Source: Mycobacteriaceae bacterium (GTDB lineage Bacteria; Actinomycetota; Actinomycetes; Mycobacteriales; Mycobacteriaceae). From it: a stretch of 56,761 nucleotides of DNA. This document shows positions 50,029 through 56,761 of this stretch, in pieces. Numbering within the stretch: the stretch's first letter is position 1; each line of letters opens with the position of its first letter. The stretch spans positions 1-56,761 of the forward strand of contig JAIEPH010000063.1 of the NCBI GenBank assembly GCA_019749805.1. The letters run 5' to 3'. A program made the translations under genes and the position numbers. The notes under the pieces were generated by a model that was not told the DNA's origin, searched no databases, and worked only from the letters and a program-made list of their open reading frames with translations.

Positions 50029-52689
50029 TCAGTTGGCAGCGGCGAGCCGGATCTTCCACCGCACCAGGCTCAAGTAGCCGACGCAGATCAGCCCCTGCAT
50101 GGCCATGTTGAACCACCAGGCGCCCGCGGTGTGCTTCCAATGCGAGTCTTGAGGTGTCAGCGGGCCCGGTACGAGCCTGATCAAGTCGATCGTCGACGCC
50201 GTCGAGGCGAAGCCCCAGCGCGCTGGGGTGACCCACGCCATCTGGTCCAGCACGATACGACCGGTCACCGGAATCATGCCGCCCTGGAACACCAGCTGCG
50301 ACATGATCGCGATCACCAGCAGCGGCATGATCTGCTCGTTCGACTTGGCGATCGCCGAAAGGGCCAAGCCGACCATCGCCGCGCCGACACAGCACGCCGC
50401 GACGTCGACGTACAACTCCAGGGATCGGTTCGGTATCACCGCGCCGCTCTCGACGGCGCCGGGACCCCAACCCTTGCCCCAGATGTTGATCGCGACGACG
50501 ATGCCGGACTGCAGCAACGCGAAGCAGGAGAATACGAAGACCTTCGCAAGCATGTATGCGGTCGTTGACAATCCGACCGCCTGCTCGCGCAGGAAAATCG
50601 CCCGTTCACCGATCAGCGCCCGGATCGTCAGCGCGGTGCCCATGAAGATGGCGCCGACGTTGAGTAGTACCAGAATCTGTCCCGGCTCGTTCGGCGCTTC
50701 ACCGCCCTTGATCGCCGGAACGGGAACGCCGAAGCCGACGTCTCCGGGCACCGACAGCGACAGTGCGCCCATGATGAACGGCAGGAACGCCAAGAAGAGG
50801 AAATAGCCGCGATCCGAAATGATCAGTCGCATCTGGCGGCGGGCGATTGTGGAGAACTGCTTCGGCAGACTCGTCTTGGTCGGTGCGCCGAGATCGGACG
50901 GCTTCTCGATCGCCGGGGGCGGCGGTGGCGGCCCGTGTTGGGCGAGGTAGCGCTGCTTGGCCGCGTCGGGGTCACCGGCGACCGAGCTGAAGATGTCGGC
51001 CCAGTTGGTGGTTCCCATCGATGAGCCGATCTCGCTGGGCGGCCCGTAGAACGCGGTCTTTCCGCCCGGTGCCAGCAACAGCACCTGATCGCAGACATCG
51101 AGATAGGTCAGCGAGTGCGTCACCACCAGGACGACGCGGCCCGCGTCGGCGAGCTGACGCAGCATCGTCATGACCTGGCGGTCCAGCGCCGGGTCCAGAC
51201 CCGAGGTGGGCTCGTCGAGGATCAGCAGCGATGGTCCGGTCAGCAGCTCGAGGGCGACCGAGGCGCGCTTGCGCTGACCGCCGGAGAGCTTGTCGACGCG
51301 GGTATCGAGATGCTTGGTCATCTCGAGTTCCTCGAGGACCTGCATGACGACCTGCTCGCGGTCGGCCTTCGTGGTGTCCGGAGGCAGCCGCAGCTCAGCG
51401 GCGAACATCAGGGCCTGGCGGACAGTCAGCTGACCGTGCACCACGTCGTCCTGCGGGACCATGCCGATTCGGGAGCGCAGCGAGGCGTACTCGGCGTGGA
51501 CGTTGTGACCTTCGAATGCCACGGTGCCCGTTGTCGGATGGGTGTAGCCGGCCACCAACTTCGCGAAGGTCGACTTGCCCGCGCCCGACGGGCCGATCAC
51601 GGCGGTCAGGGTGCCGGGACGCGCCGCGATCGAGATGTTGTCCAGCAGCGTCTTGTTGCCCTCGATCGTCCAGGTGACCGAGTGCACCTCGAGGCCACCC
51701 GTTTGGGTGGCGGCGGCGGTCTCGGTGCGGCGGGCCAGCGTGCCGCCCGTGAACACGAGGTCGATGTTGCCGATGGTGACGGTGTCGCCCTCACGCAGTA
51801 GCGCTGAGTCGACACGCGCACCGTTGACGAACGTGCCGTTGATGCTGCGGTTGTCCCGAATCTCGGTGCCGCTTGGCGTGGGCAACAGCGTTGCGTGATG
51901 ACGTGACGCGAGCACATCGGGGACGACGATGTCGTTATCGGTGGCGCGGCCGATCTTCACGGCGCCGGCGACGCCCGCTGCGGCGGCGGGCCTGCCCGGC
52001 CGCAGGATCTTCAGCATGCTCGTTGCGAGGTTGCCCTCGGGCGCGCGGGGGGCAGCCGTCGGACCCATCGCCGTGACCGACTCGAGCGCCGGTTGCGACA
52101 TCGGCTGCGAATTCGGGGGTGGCCGCAGCGGCGGCGCGGGGCTCGACGGATGCCCCGGCCCGCCGCGGGCGGCCGGTTGTTGTGGCGACGACGGGTATCG
52201 CGGTGGCGGCGCGGACGGGTACGCCGGGCGCTGCGTGCTCGGCGGCGGCATCTGCGGCCGCGAAACCTGCGGCGAGGACGCCGGCGGATGCGACGGTGCC
52301 TGCGTGGGCCACGACGTGTCAGCCGCGCGCGCCGCGCTGATGGGTACCGATTGGGTCGGTGTCCGGCCGGCGGCGCCTTGATGCCGCCCGATCTCGAAAC
52401 TCAATTGCGGCCCATCGGGATTGCCGATATTGAGGTGCTGACCGTCCTGCAGGTCAACGGTTGGCACCCGACGGTTGTTGACGTACATCCCGTTGAGGCT
52501 GCCGTTGTCGATCGCCACCCACCGACCCTGGTCGAACCGCAGCACAAGGTGCGCGCGCGAGATCAAGGGATGTGCGATTCGGATGTCGGCGCGAAGATCG
52601 CGGCCGACGACTACGTCGTTGCCCGGCGCGAAGGTTCGGGTCGACCCGTCGTGTCGAACGGTCAGCGCGGGTGGGACTGGTCGGCTCAT
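50029..52689 (-). CDS. FHA-domain ABC exporter (Rv1747-like)
   Basis: The 886-residue protein has two FHA domains (about 15-100 with VVVGRDLRADIRIAHPLISR and about 220-310 with IGRATDNDIVVPDVLASRHH), a Pro-rich linker between them, an ABC ATPase domain (Walker A GPSGAGKST near residue 363; LSGGQ), and six membrane helices at the C-terminus. This is the order of Rv1747, whose FHA domains bind phosphothreonines made by PknF and which exports cell-wall lipids. The start ATG 52689 (MSRPVPPALTVRHDG) fits Rv1747. No kinase gene is nearby. Confidence 0.93.
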   Translation of the reverse strand: MSRPVPPALTVRHDGSTRTFAPGNDVVVGRDLRADIRIAHPLISRAHLVLRFDQGRWVAIDNGSLNGMYVNNRRVPTVDLQDGQHLNIGNPDGPQLSFEIGRHQGAAGRTPTQSVPISAARAADTSWPTQAPSHPPASSPQVSRPQMPPPSTQRPAYPSAPPPRYPSSPQQPAARGGPGHPSSPAPPLRPPPNSQPMSQPALESVTAMGPTAAPRAPEGNLATSMLKILRPGRPAAAAGVAGAVKIGRATDNDIVVPDVLASRHHATLLPTPSGTEIRDNRSINGTFVNGARVDSALLREGDTVTIGNIDLVFTGGTLARRTETAAATQTGGLEVHSVTWTIEGNKTLLDNISIAARPGTLTAVIGPSGAGKSTFAKLVAGYTHPTTGTVAFEGHNVHAEYASLRSRIGMVPQDDVVHGQLTVRQALMFAAELRLPPDTTKADREQVVMQVLEELEMTKHLDTRVDKLSGGQRKRASVALELLTGPSLLILDEPTSGLDPALDRQVMTMLRQLADAGRVVLVVTHSLTYLDVCDQVLLLAPGGKTAFYGPPSEIGSSMGTTNWADIFSSVAGDPDAAKQRYLAQHGPPPPPPAIEKPSDLGAPTKTSLPKQFSTIARRQMRLIISDRGYFLFLAFLPFIMGALSLSVPGDVGFGVPVPAIKGGEAPNEPGQILVLLNVGAIFMGTALTIRALIGERAIFLREQAVGLSTTAYMLAKVFVFSCFALLQSGIVVAINIWGKGWGPGAVESGAVIPNRSLELYVDVAACCVGAAMVGLALSAIAKSNEQIMPLLVIAIMSQLVFQGGMIPVTGRIVLDQMAWVTPARWGFASTASTIDLIRLVPGPLTPQDSHWKHTAGAWWFNMAMQGLICVGYLSLVRWKIRLAAAN

Positions 52690-52752
52690 CGCGACCAACT
52701 CTATCGGTATGACACCGATCTCGGCGCAGGTCTGGGGGTCGTCAATCCGCAG

Positions 52753-53160
52753 TCATCGGCACGGAATGCGCCATTGGGCAGTGTCGGTGATCTGGTGCAG
52801 TGCGGATATCCGGTCGCCTCGCGTCGTGATGACGTGAGCGAAAGCGGCATCGACAGCCGTCGCGCCGTCACGCGAAGGACCCCGGTACCGGCCGATCACG
52901 ACGATCCGGTCATCGTCGACCGAGAGGAATTCGACGGGGTCGACGGTCATGTCGTAGAGCGCGTCGATGCGCCCCCAGACCCCGGCGATCATGTCGTGCG
53001 GGCCGTTGTGCTGACCGCCGACATCGTGGGGCATACCCGCGCTGACCGTACCGACGAAATCATCGGTGAGCAGCGCGAAAAGGTCGTCGGCGGCGGCGCG
53101 GGCGATCGCGTCGTAGAAGCGTTGCGCGACGGTGACAGGGCCGGATTCGGACAGGGACAC
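52753..53160 (-). CDS. NTF2/SnoaL-like protein
   Basis: The 135-residue protein is a cone-like NTF2 fold (AQRFYDAIARAAADDLFALLTDDFVG) of the SnoaL group, which covers isomerases, hydrolases and limonene-epoxide hydrolase-like enzymes. GTG 53160 was chosen because a GGGAGG site lies five bases upstream; the ATG at 53178 in the same frame lies inside the palindrome. It is divergent from the TetR gene and probably controlled by it. Confidence 0.8.
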   Translation of the reverse strand: MSLSESGPVTVAQRFYDAIARAAADDLFALLTDDFVGTVSAGMPHDVGGQHNGPHDMIAGVWGRIDALYDMTVDPVEFLSVDDDRIVVIGRYRGPSRDGATAVDAAFAHVITTRGDRISALHQITDTAQWRIPCR

Positions 53161-53175
53161 GGCTGCCTCCCAACT

Positions 53176-53201
53176 CATAATAGAGACTCGTCTCTATTAT
53201 G
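53176..53201. promoter_or_regulatory. Perfect 26-bp palindrome, probable TetR operator
   Basis: Two exact 12-base arms (CATAATAGAGAC and its complement) are separated by TC. It lies between the divergent NTF2-like and TetR genes and overlaps the -10 box of tetR. Confidence 0.8.
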
Positions 53202-53203
53202 AT
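53198..53203 (+). promoter_or_regulatory. -10 box of probable leaderless tetR promoter
   Basis: TATGAT ends exactly six bases before ATG 53210 and overlaps the palindrome, so the product would repress its own gene. Confidence 0.5.
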
Positions 53204-53209
53204 AGGACG

Positions 53210-53773
53210 ATGCCGCGGCCCGCGCGATACACCGTCGACCAACTGCTCGACGCCGCCGCGACCCTGCTGGCTGACGAGGGCCCGGCCGCCGTCTCCATGT
53301 CGGCCGTCGCGCGCGCGGTAGGTGCGCCCAGCGGATCGATGTATCACCGCTTTCCGTCCAGGGCCGCGCTGTGCGGCGAATTGTGGATTCGTACCGAAAC
53401 GCGCTTCCACTCCGGCGTCACCGTGGCGCTATCCGAACCGGCAGACCCGCAGACCCGCTGTGTCGCCGCGGCCCAGTTCACGGTGCGGTGGTGCCGCGAG
53501 CATCCGAAGGAAGCGCAGGTGCTGCTGGCCGGGGCCGACGCGTTGGCCGCCGCGGACTGGCCCGAACACCTGACCGCGGCCAGGCAACGTCTGCACCGGA
53601 GACTGCGGCACCACATGAAAGAGGTGCCGGCCGACAGGGGGCGAGTCAACGCCGCCGTCGTCGACATTCCGTATGCCGTCGTCCGGCGGCATCTGCTGGC
53701 CAAACAAGCCATCCCGCGGGGCGCGGACAGCATCGTTGCCGACTGCGCCAGGGCCCTCATACCTGCCGGCTGA
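53210..53773 (+). CDS. TetR-family transcriptional regulator
   Basis: The 187-residue protein has an N-terminal helix-turn-helix (AATLLADEGPAAVSMSAVARAVGAPSGSMYHRFPSR) and a helical ligand domain. The ATG at 53210 gives a normal TetR start (MPRPARYTVDQLLDAA) and fits the -10 box. It probably represses the divergent NTF2-like gene and itself through the palindrome. Its ligand is unknown. Confidence 0.92.
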   Translation: MPRPARYTVDQLLDAAATLLADEGPAAVSMSAVARAVGAPSGSMYHRFPSRAALCGELWIRTETRFHSGVTVALSEPADPQTRCVAAAQFTVRWCREHPKEAQVLLAGADALAAADWPEHLTAARQRLHRRLRHHMKEVPADRGRVNAAVVDIPYAVVRRHLLAKQAIPRGADSIVADCARALIPAG

Positions 53774-53845
53774 AAAACGCAAACAAGTGCCGGTTCGTAC
53801 GGCGAGTCGTTCGGCGTCGAAGCTATGTTCGTGGTGTCGTTGATC

Positions 53846-54292
53846 ATGGTGTCCAAACCGCCTGCAGCCCTGCTCACGGGCGTGGCGGCGGTGTTGGGCG
53901 TGGCTGCGGCGATCACGTCGCCGACGGCAGGCGCAGACCCGGCGTATCCCACTGACGATCGAGGTTTCGTCGACTCGCAGATTCGCTGCGACGCGCCCCA
54001 GTCGGCGGTGGCATTCAGCCGCACCGAACAATCCATCGTGGCGATCTGCGTGGACCAGGCCGGCCGCTACCAATACCGGGGAGCGCAGGTGGCCAACCAG
54101 GACGCGGTGCTCACCGTGGTGGCCGAACCGACCGTGCCCGGCGAGTTCTTCGCCCAAAAGGACGGCGTCACCTACACCGTGACCGCACAGAACCTGATCA
54201 TCAAGACCGACGAGTGGGTGCGCATCGAACCGGTGCTGCAGTTCGGCACGCAGCCGATGCTCGCGGTGGAGATGCCTACTCCGCCCCGCTAA
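53846..54292 (+). CDS. Secreted protein, unknown function
   Basis: The 148-residue protein has a Sec signal peptide (cleavage near TAGADPA). The mature part has two cysteines (IRCDAP and AICVDQ) and a beta-rich body (VVAEPTVPGEFFAQKDGVTYTV). I do not recognise the family beyond a mycobacterial exported protein. ATG 53846 was chosen over ATG 53825. Its stop overlaps that of the convergent OYE gene by four bases. Confidence 0.8.
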   Translation: MVSKPPAALLTGVAAVLGVAAAITSPTAGADPAYPTDDRGFVDSQIRCDAPQSAVAFSRTEQSIVAICVDQAGRYQYRGAQVANQDAVLTVVAEPTVPGEFFAQKDGVTYTVTAQNLIIKTDEWVRIEPVLQFGTQPMLAVEMPTPPR

Positions 54293-55485
54293 CCGGGCGA
54301 ACCGGTCACTACGCAGTGCGTGTGGCTGTAGATCGTGGCCATGCACTTGTTGCAGTGCGTACACAGCGAGCGGATCGAGTGGGCGTCCCCGTCGTCCTGG
54401 ATACGGTTGATCAGATCGGGTTCGGCGAGCAGCGCTCGTCCCATCGCGACGAAGTCGAAACCCTCGGCCATCGCCAGATCCATCGTTTCGCGATTTGTGA
54501 TGCCGCCCAACAGGATCAGGGGCATCTTCAGTTCGGCGCGGAACTGCTTGGCGTCGCGCAGCAGGAACGCTTCCCGGTAGGGGTACGCGCGAAGGAACTT
54601 CTTGCCCGTCATCCGGATGCCCCAGCGCAACGGTGGCTTGAATGCCGCCGCGAACTCCTTGACGGGTGCGTCACCGCGGAACAGATACATCGGATTGACC
54701 AGTGAGCTGCCCGCGGTGAGCTCGATGGCGTCCAGGCCGCCGTCGGATTCGAGCCACTTCGCGGTCTGCAGCGACTCCTCGAGTGAGATGCCCCCGCGCA
54801 CGCCGTCGGCCATGGTCAATTTGGCGGTGACCGCGATCGGAGTGCCTTCGGCCTCCACCGCGCGTCGCACCGCCATCACCATGCCGCGCGCCACCTTGGC
54901 CCGGTTCTCCAGCGATCCGCCGAATTCATCGGCTCGGCGATTGATCAGCGGGCTGAGGAACGAACTCGCGAAATAGTTGTGCCCCAAGTGGATTTCGACG
55001 GCGTCGAACCCCGCTTCGATCGCCATCCGGGCGGCATTGGCGTGCGCGGCGATGATGTCGTTGATGTCGTCGCGGGTGGCCTTCTTGGCGAAGCGCATCG
55101 ACAGCGGATTGAAGAATCGCACCGGTGCGTAGGCCGTCGCCTTCGTCGAGCGAGCGTTGGCGACCGGGCCGGCATGACCGATCTGAGCGCTGATCGCCGC
55201 GCCTTCGGCGTGGATGGTCTCGGTCAGCTTCTTCAGACCGGGGATGGCCTCGGGACGCCACCAGATCACATTGCCCTCGGTGCGCCCACCTTTCGACACC
55301 GCAAGATAGGCGACGGTGGTCATGCCGACTCCGCCCGCGGCGGGCAGCCGGTGGTAGGTGATCAAGTCGTCGGTGACGAGGGCGTTCGGCGATGAAGCCT
55401 CGAACGTCGCGGCCTTGATTATTCGGTTGCGCAGCGTCACCGGGCCGAGCTTGGCCGGGGTGAACACATTGGGCTGTGTGTTCAT
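54289..55485 (-). CDS. Old-yellow-enzyme type NADH:flavin oxidoreductase (Rv3359-like)
   Basis: The 398-residue TIM-barrel flavoprotein has the FMN region (IKAATFEASSPNALVTDD), the Asn/His substrate site (EIHLGHNYFASSFLSP) and a late Gly-rich phosphate motif (FVAMGRALLAEPDL). A cysteine cluster near the end (CTHCNKCM and a further Cys nine residues later) resembles the iron-sulfur site of dienoyl-CoA reductases, but the spacing differs and the extra flavin/NAD domain is absent. It corresponds to Rv3359. The start ATG 55485 gives MNTQPNVFTPAKLGPV. Confidence 0.9.
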   Translation of the reverse strand: MNTQPNVFTPAKLGPVTLRNRIIKAATFEASSPNALVTDDLITYHRLPAAGGVGMTTVAYLAVSKGGRTEGNVIWWRPEAIPGLKKLTETIHAEGAAISAQIGHAGPVANARSTKATAYAPVRFFNPLSMRFAKKATRDDINDIIAAHANAARMAIEAGFDAVEIHLGHNYFASSFLSPLINRRADEFGGSLENRAKVARGMVMAVRRAVEAEGTPIAVTAKLTMADGVRGGISLEESLQTAKWLESDGGLDAIELTAGSSLVNPMYLFRGDAPVKEFAAAFKPPLRWGIRMTGKKFLRAYPYREAFLLRDAKQFRAELKMPLILLGGITNRETMDLAMAEGFDFVAMGRALLAEPDLINRIQDDGDAHSIRSLCTHCNKCMATIYSHTHCVVTGSPG

Positions 55486-55543
55486 ATGTACTGAGCATGC
55501 CAGACTGGCTTCGCAGGCGAGCGGAGCGACGGGAGAATGGTGC

Positions 55544-56401
55544 GTGGGTGCGATCACGTTGGACGGTAAGGCCACGCGCGACGAGATCTTCGTCGACCTG
55601 AAGGAACGCGTTGCGCGGTTATCCGAGGCAGGTCACACCCCAGGATTGGGGACGGTGCTGGTCGGCGACGACCCCGGCTCACATGCATATGTCCGGGGCA
55701 AGCATGCCGACTGCGCCAAGGTGGGCATCAACTCGATCCGCCGCGATCTGCCCGCCGACATCGGCCAGGCCGAGCTCGACGCGACCATCGACGAGTTGAA
55801 CGCCAACCCCGAGTGCACCGGCTACATCGTGCAGTTGCCGCTGCCCAAACACCTCAACGAGAACGCCGCCCTGGAGCGGGTCGACCCCGGCAAGGACGCC
55901 GACGGGTTGCACCCGACGAATCTGGGCCGGCTGGTTCTCAACGAGCCGGCGCCGCTGCCCTGTACTCCGCGCGGCATCGTGCACCTGCTGCGCCGCTACG
56001 AGGTCGAGATCGCAGGCGCCGAGGTCGTGGTGATCGGTCGCGGGGTGACGGTCGGCAGGCCCCTGGGTCTGCTACTGACCCGTCGCTCCGAGAACGCGAC
56101 GGTCACGTTGTGCCACACCGCGACTCGGCATCTGCCCCAGCACACCCGCGAGGCCGACATCGTCATCGCCGCGGCAGGGGTACCGCACATGGTGACCGCC
56201 GAGATGGTCCGTCCCGGTGCCGCGGTGATCGACGTCGGAGTGAGCCGCGACGACGCGGGCAAGCTGGTGGGCGACGTGCACCCGGACGTCTGGGACGTGG
56301 CCGGTCACGTGTCACCAAACCCCGGCGGAGTCGGTCCGCTCACGCGCGCATTCCTGCTCACCAACGTGGTGGAGCGAGCCGAGGTGCTGGGAGGCGCGTG
56401 A
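55544..56401 (+). CDS. folD: Methylenetetrahydrofolate dehydrogenase/cyclohydrolase FolD
   Basis: The 285-residue bifunctional enzyme interconverts methylene-, methenyl- and formyl-tetrahydrofolate with NADP. The family site motifs are seen: YVRGKHADCAKVGI (catalytic Lys), GYIVQLPLPKHL, and the NADP Rossmann motif VIGRGVTVGRPLGLLL. It starts MGAITLDGKATRDEIF at GTG 55544 with a GGGAG site, as in M. tuberculosis FolD. The long upstream frame overlaps the OYE gene and is a shadow. Confidence 0.97.
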   Translation: MGAITLDGKATRDEIFVDLKERVARLSEAGHTPGLGTVLVGDDPGSHAYVRGKHADCAKVGINSIRRDLPADIGQAELDATIDELNANPECTGYIVQLPLPKHLNENAALERVDPGKDADGLHPTNLGRLVLNEPAPLPCTPRGIVHLLRRYEVEIAGAEVVVIGRGVTVGRPLGLLLTRRSENATVTLCHTATRHLPQHTREADIVIAAAGVPHMVTAEMVRPGAAVIDVGVSRDDAGKLVGDVHPDVWDVAGHVSPNPGGVGPLTRAFLLTNVVERAEVLGGA

Positions 56402-56691
56402 CATTGCGGGAGTTCGCGCGCAAGGTGTTCGGCCGGCAGTGGCCAATTCTGGTGCCCGGCGTCATCGTGGTGGCGGCCTTCGGACTCGTGGTCGCCGGCT
56501 ACTGGCGTCGCGGGGCACTCGTCCTCGCCATCGGAGTGGCCGTCGCCGCAGTGCTGAGGCTGACCCTGCCCGAAGACCGGGCGGGCTTGCTCGCCGTACG
56601 CAGTCGCGGCATCGACGTTGCCACGACCGCCAGCGTCAGCGCGGCGATTCTCTACATCGCATGGACTATTGATCCGCTGGGCACCAGCTAA
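56398..56691 (+). CDS. DUF3017 membrane protein (Rv3355c-like)
   Basis: The 97-residue protein has three membrane helices and belongs to the DUF3017 family that follows folD in mycobacteria (Rv3355c). It starts at GTG 56398, overlapping the folD stop by four bases and with a GGGAGG site inside folD. Function unknown; probably co-expressed with folD. Confidence 0.9.
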   Translation: MTLREFARKVFGRQWPILVPGVIVVAAFGLVVAGYWRRGALVLAIGVAVAAVLRLTLPEDRAGLLAVRSRGIDVATTASVSAAILYIAWTIDPLGTS

Positions 56692-56761
56692 TGGGTATCG
56701 AACAGCGAGCCTCCGCGTTATAGGCCCTTTTGCGGGTGACGCTGTTTAACCGAGCCGCCGG

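Noticed and set aside
1..56761. Mobile element, CRISPR array, tRNA or rRNA genes
   Set aside because: No transposase, integrase, spaced direct repeats, tRNA cloverleaf or rRNA sequence was recognised on either strand by eye; a tRNA and repeat scan would confirm.

Overview
The window is a GC-rich, gene-dense stretch of a mycobacterial chromosome. It carries, mostly in inverted orientation and with insertions and losses, the gene set that in Mycobacterium tuberculosis runs from whiB3 (Rv3416) down to folD (Rv3356c): whiB3, sigD, rsdA, guaB2, guaB3, choD, guaA, imuA', imuB, iunH, acrA1, htdY, dnaE2, spoU/trmL, the conservon with mfpA, an OYE-type reductase, and folD. The extra accessory genes and the distance from tuberculosis-complex sequences suggest a non-tuberculous, probably fast-growing species (Mycolicibacterium type). 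The species is inferred from gene content and protein motifs only.

Layout. 1-6.4 kb: a class III cyclase cut by the window edge, four small secreted or acidic proteins, a medium-chain reductase, a DUF4349 lipoprotein, an HEYGH membrane protein, and a collapsed Na+/H+ antiporter remnant. 6.4-10.3 kb: redox regulator WhiB3 and the SigD/RsdA sigma/anti-sigma pair. 10.3-20.4 kb: purine synthesis (guaB2, guaB3, guaA) interleaved with choD, a PhoU protein and a GH65 phosphorylase/HAD phosphatase pair. 20.4-25.6 kb: a five-gene operon (esterase, SDR, diiron ferritin-like protein, Baeyer-Villiger monooxygenase, MerR regulator) behind a promoter with a palindromic operator. 25.7-39.9 kb: the mycobacterial mutasome (ImuA', ImuB, DnaE2), each transcription unit headed by a LexA box, with unrelated metabolic genes, a decayed alcohol dehydrogenase and a 13E12-type HNH protein between them. 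40-50 kb: transporter, PPOX protein, nitroreductase, TrmL, then the kinase/roadblock/DUF742/GTPase conservon ending in MfpA, a PNPOx-like protein and an amidohydrolase. 50-56.8 kb: an acetyltransferase remnant, an FHA-FHA-ABC exporter, an NTF2-like/TetR divergent pair around a perfect 26-bp palindrome, a secreted protein, an OYE-type reductase, FolD and a DUF3017 membrane protein.

How the genes work together. Three functional blocks stand out: GMP synthesis (GuaB2 to GuaA), SOS mutagenesis (ImuA'-ImuB-DnaE2), and the conservon-MfpA unit that links a GTPase switch to a gyrase-binding pentapeptide protein. The five-gene oxygenase operon looks like a dedicated catabolic route for a ketone or ester substrate; its substrate cannot be read from sequence.

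Two patterns cut across the window. About ten genes have a TANNNT -10 box ending 6 or 7 nt before the start codon, as expected for leaderless mRNAs. Three dead genes (antiporter, alcohol dehydrogenase, acetyltransferase) keep their first 25-45 codons and their C-terminal end but have lost the middle. I saw no tRNA, rRNA, insertion sequence, phage gene or CRISPR array.
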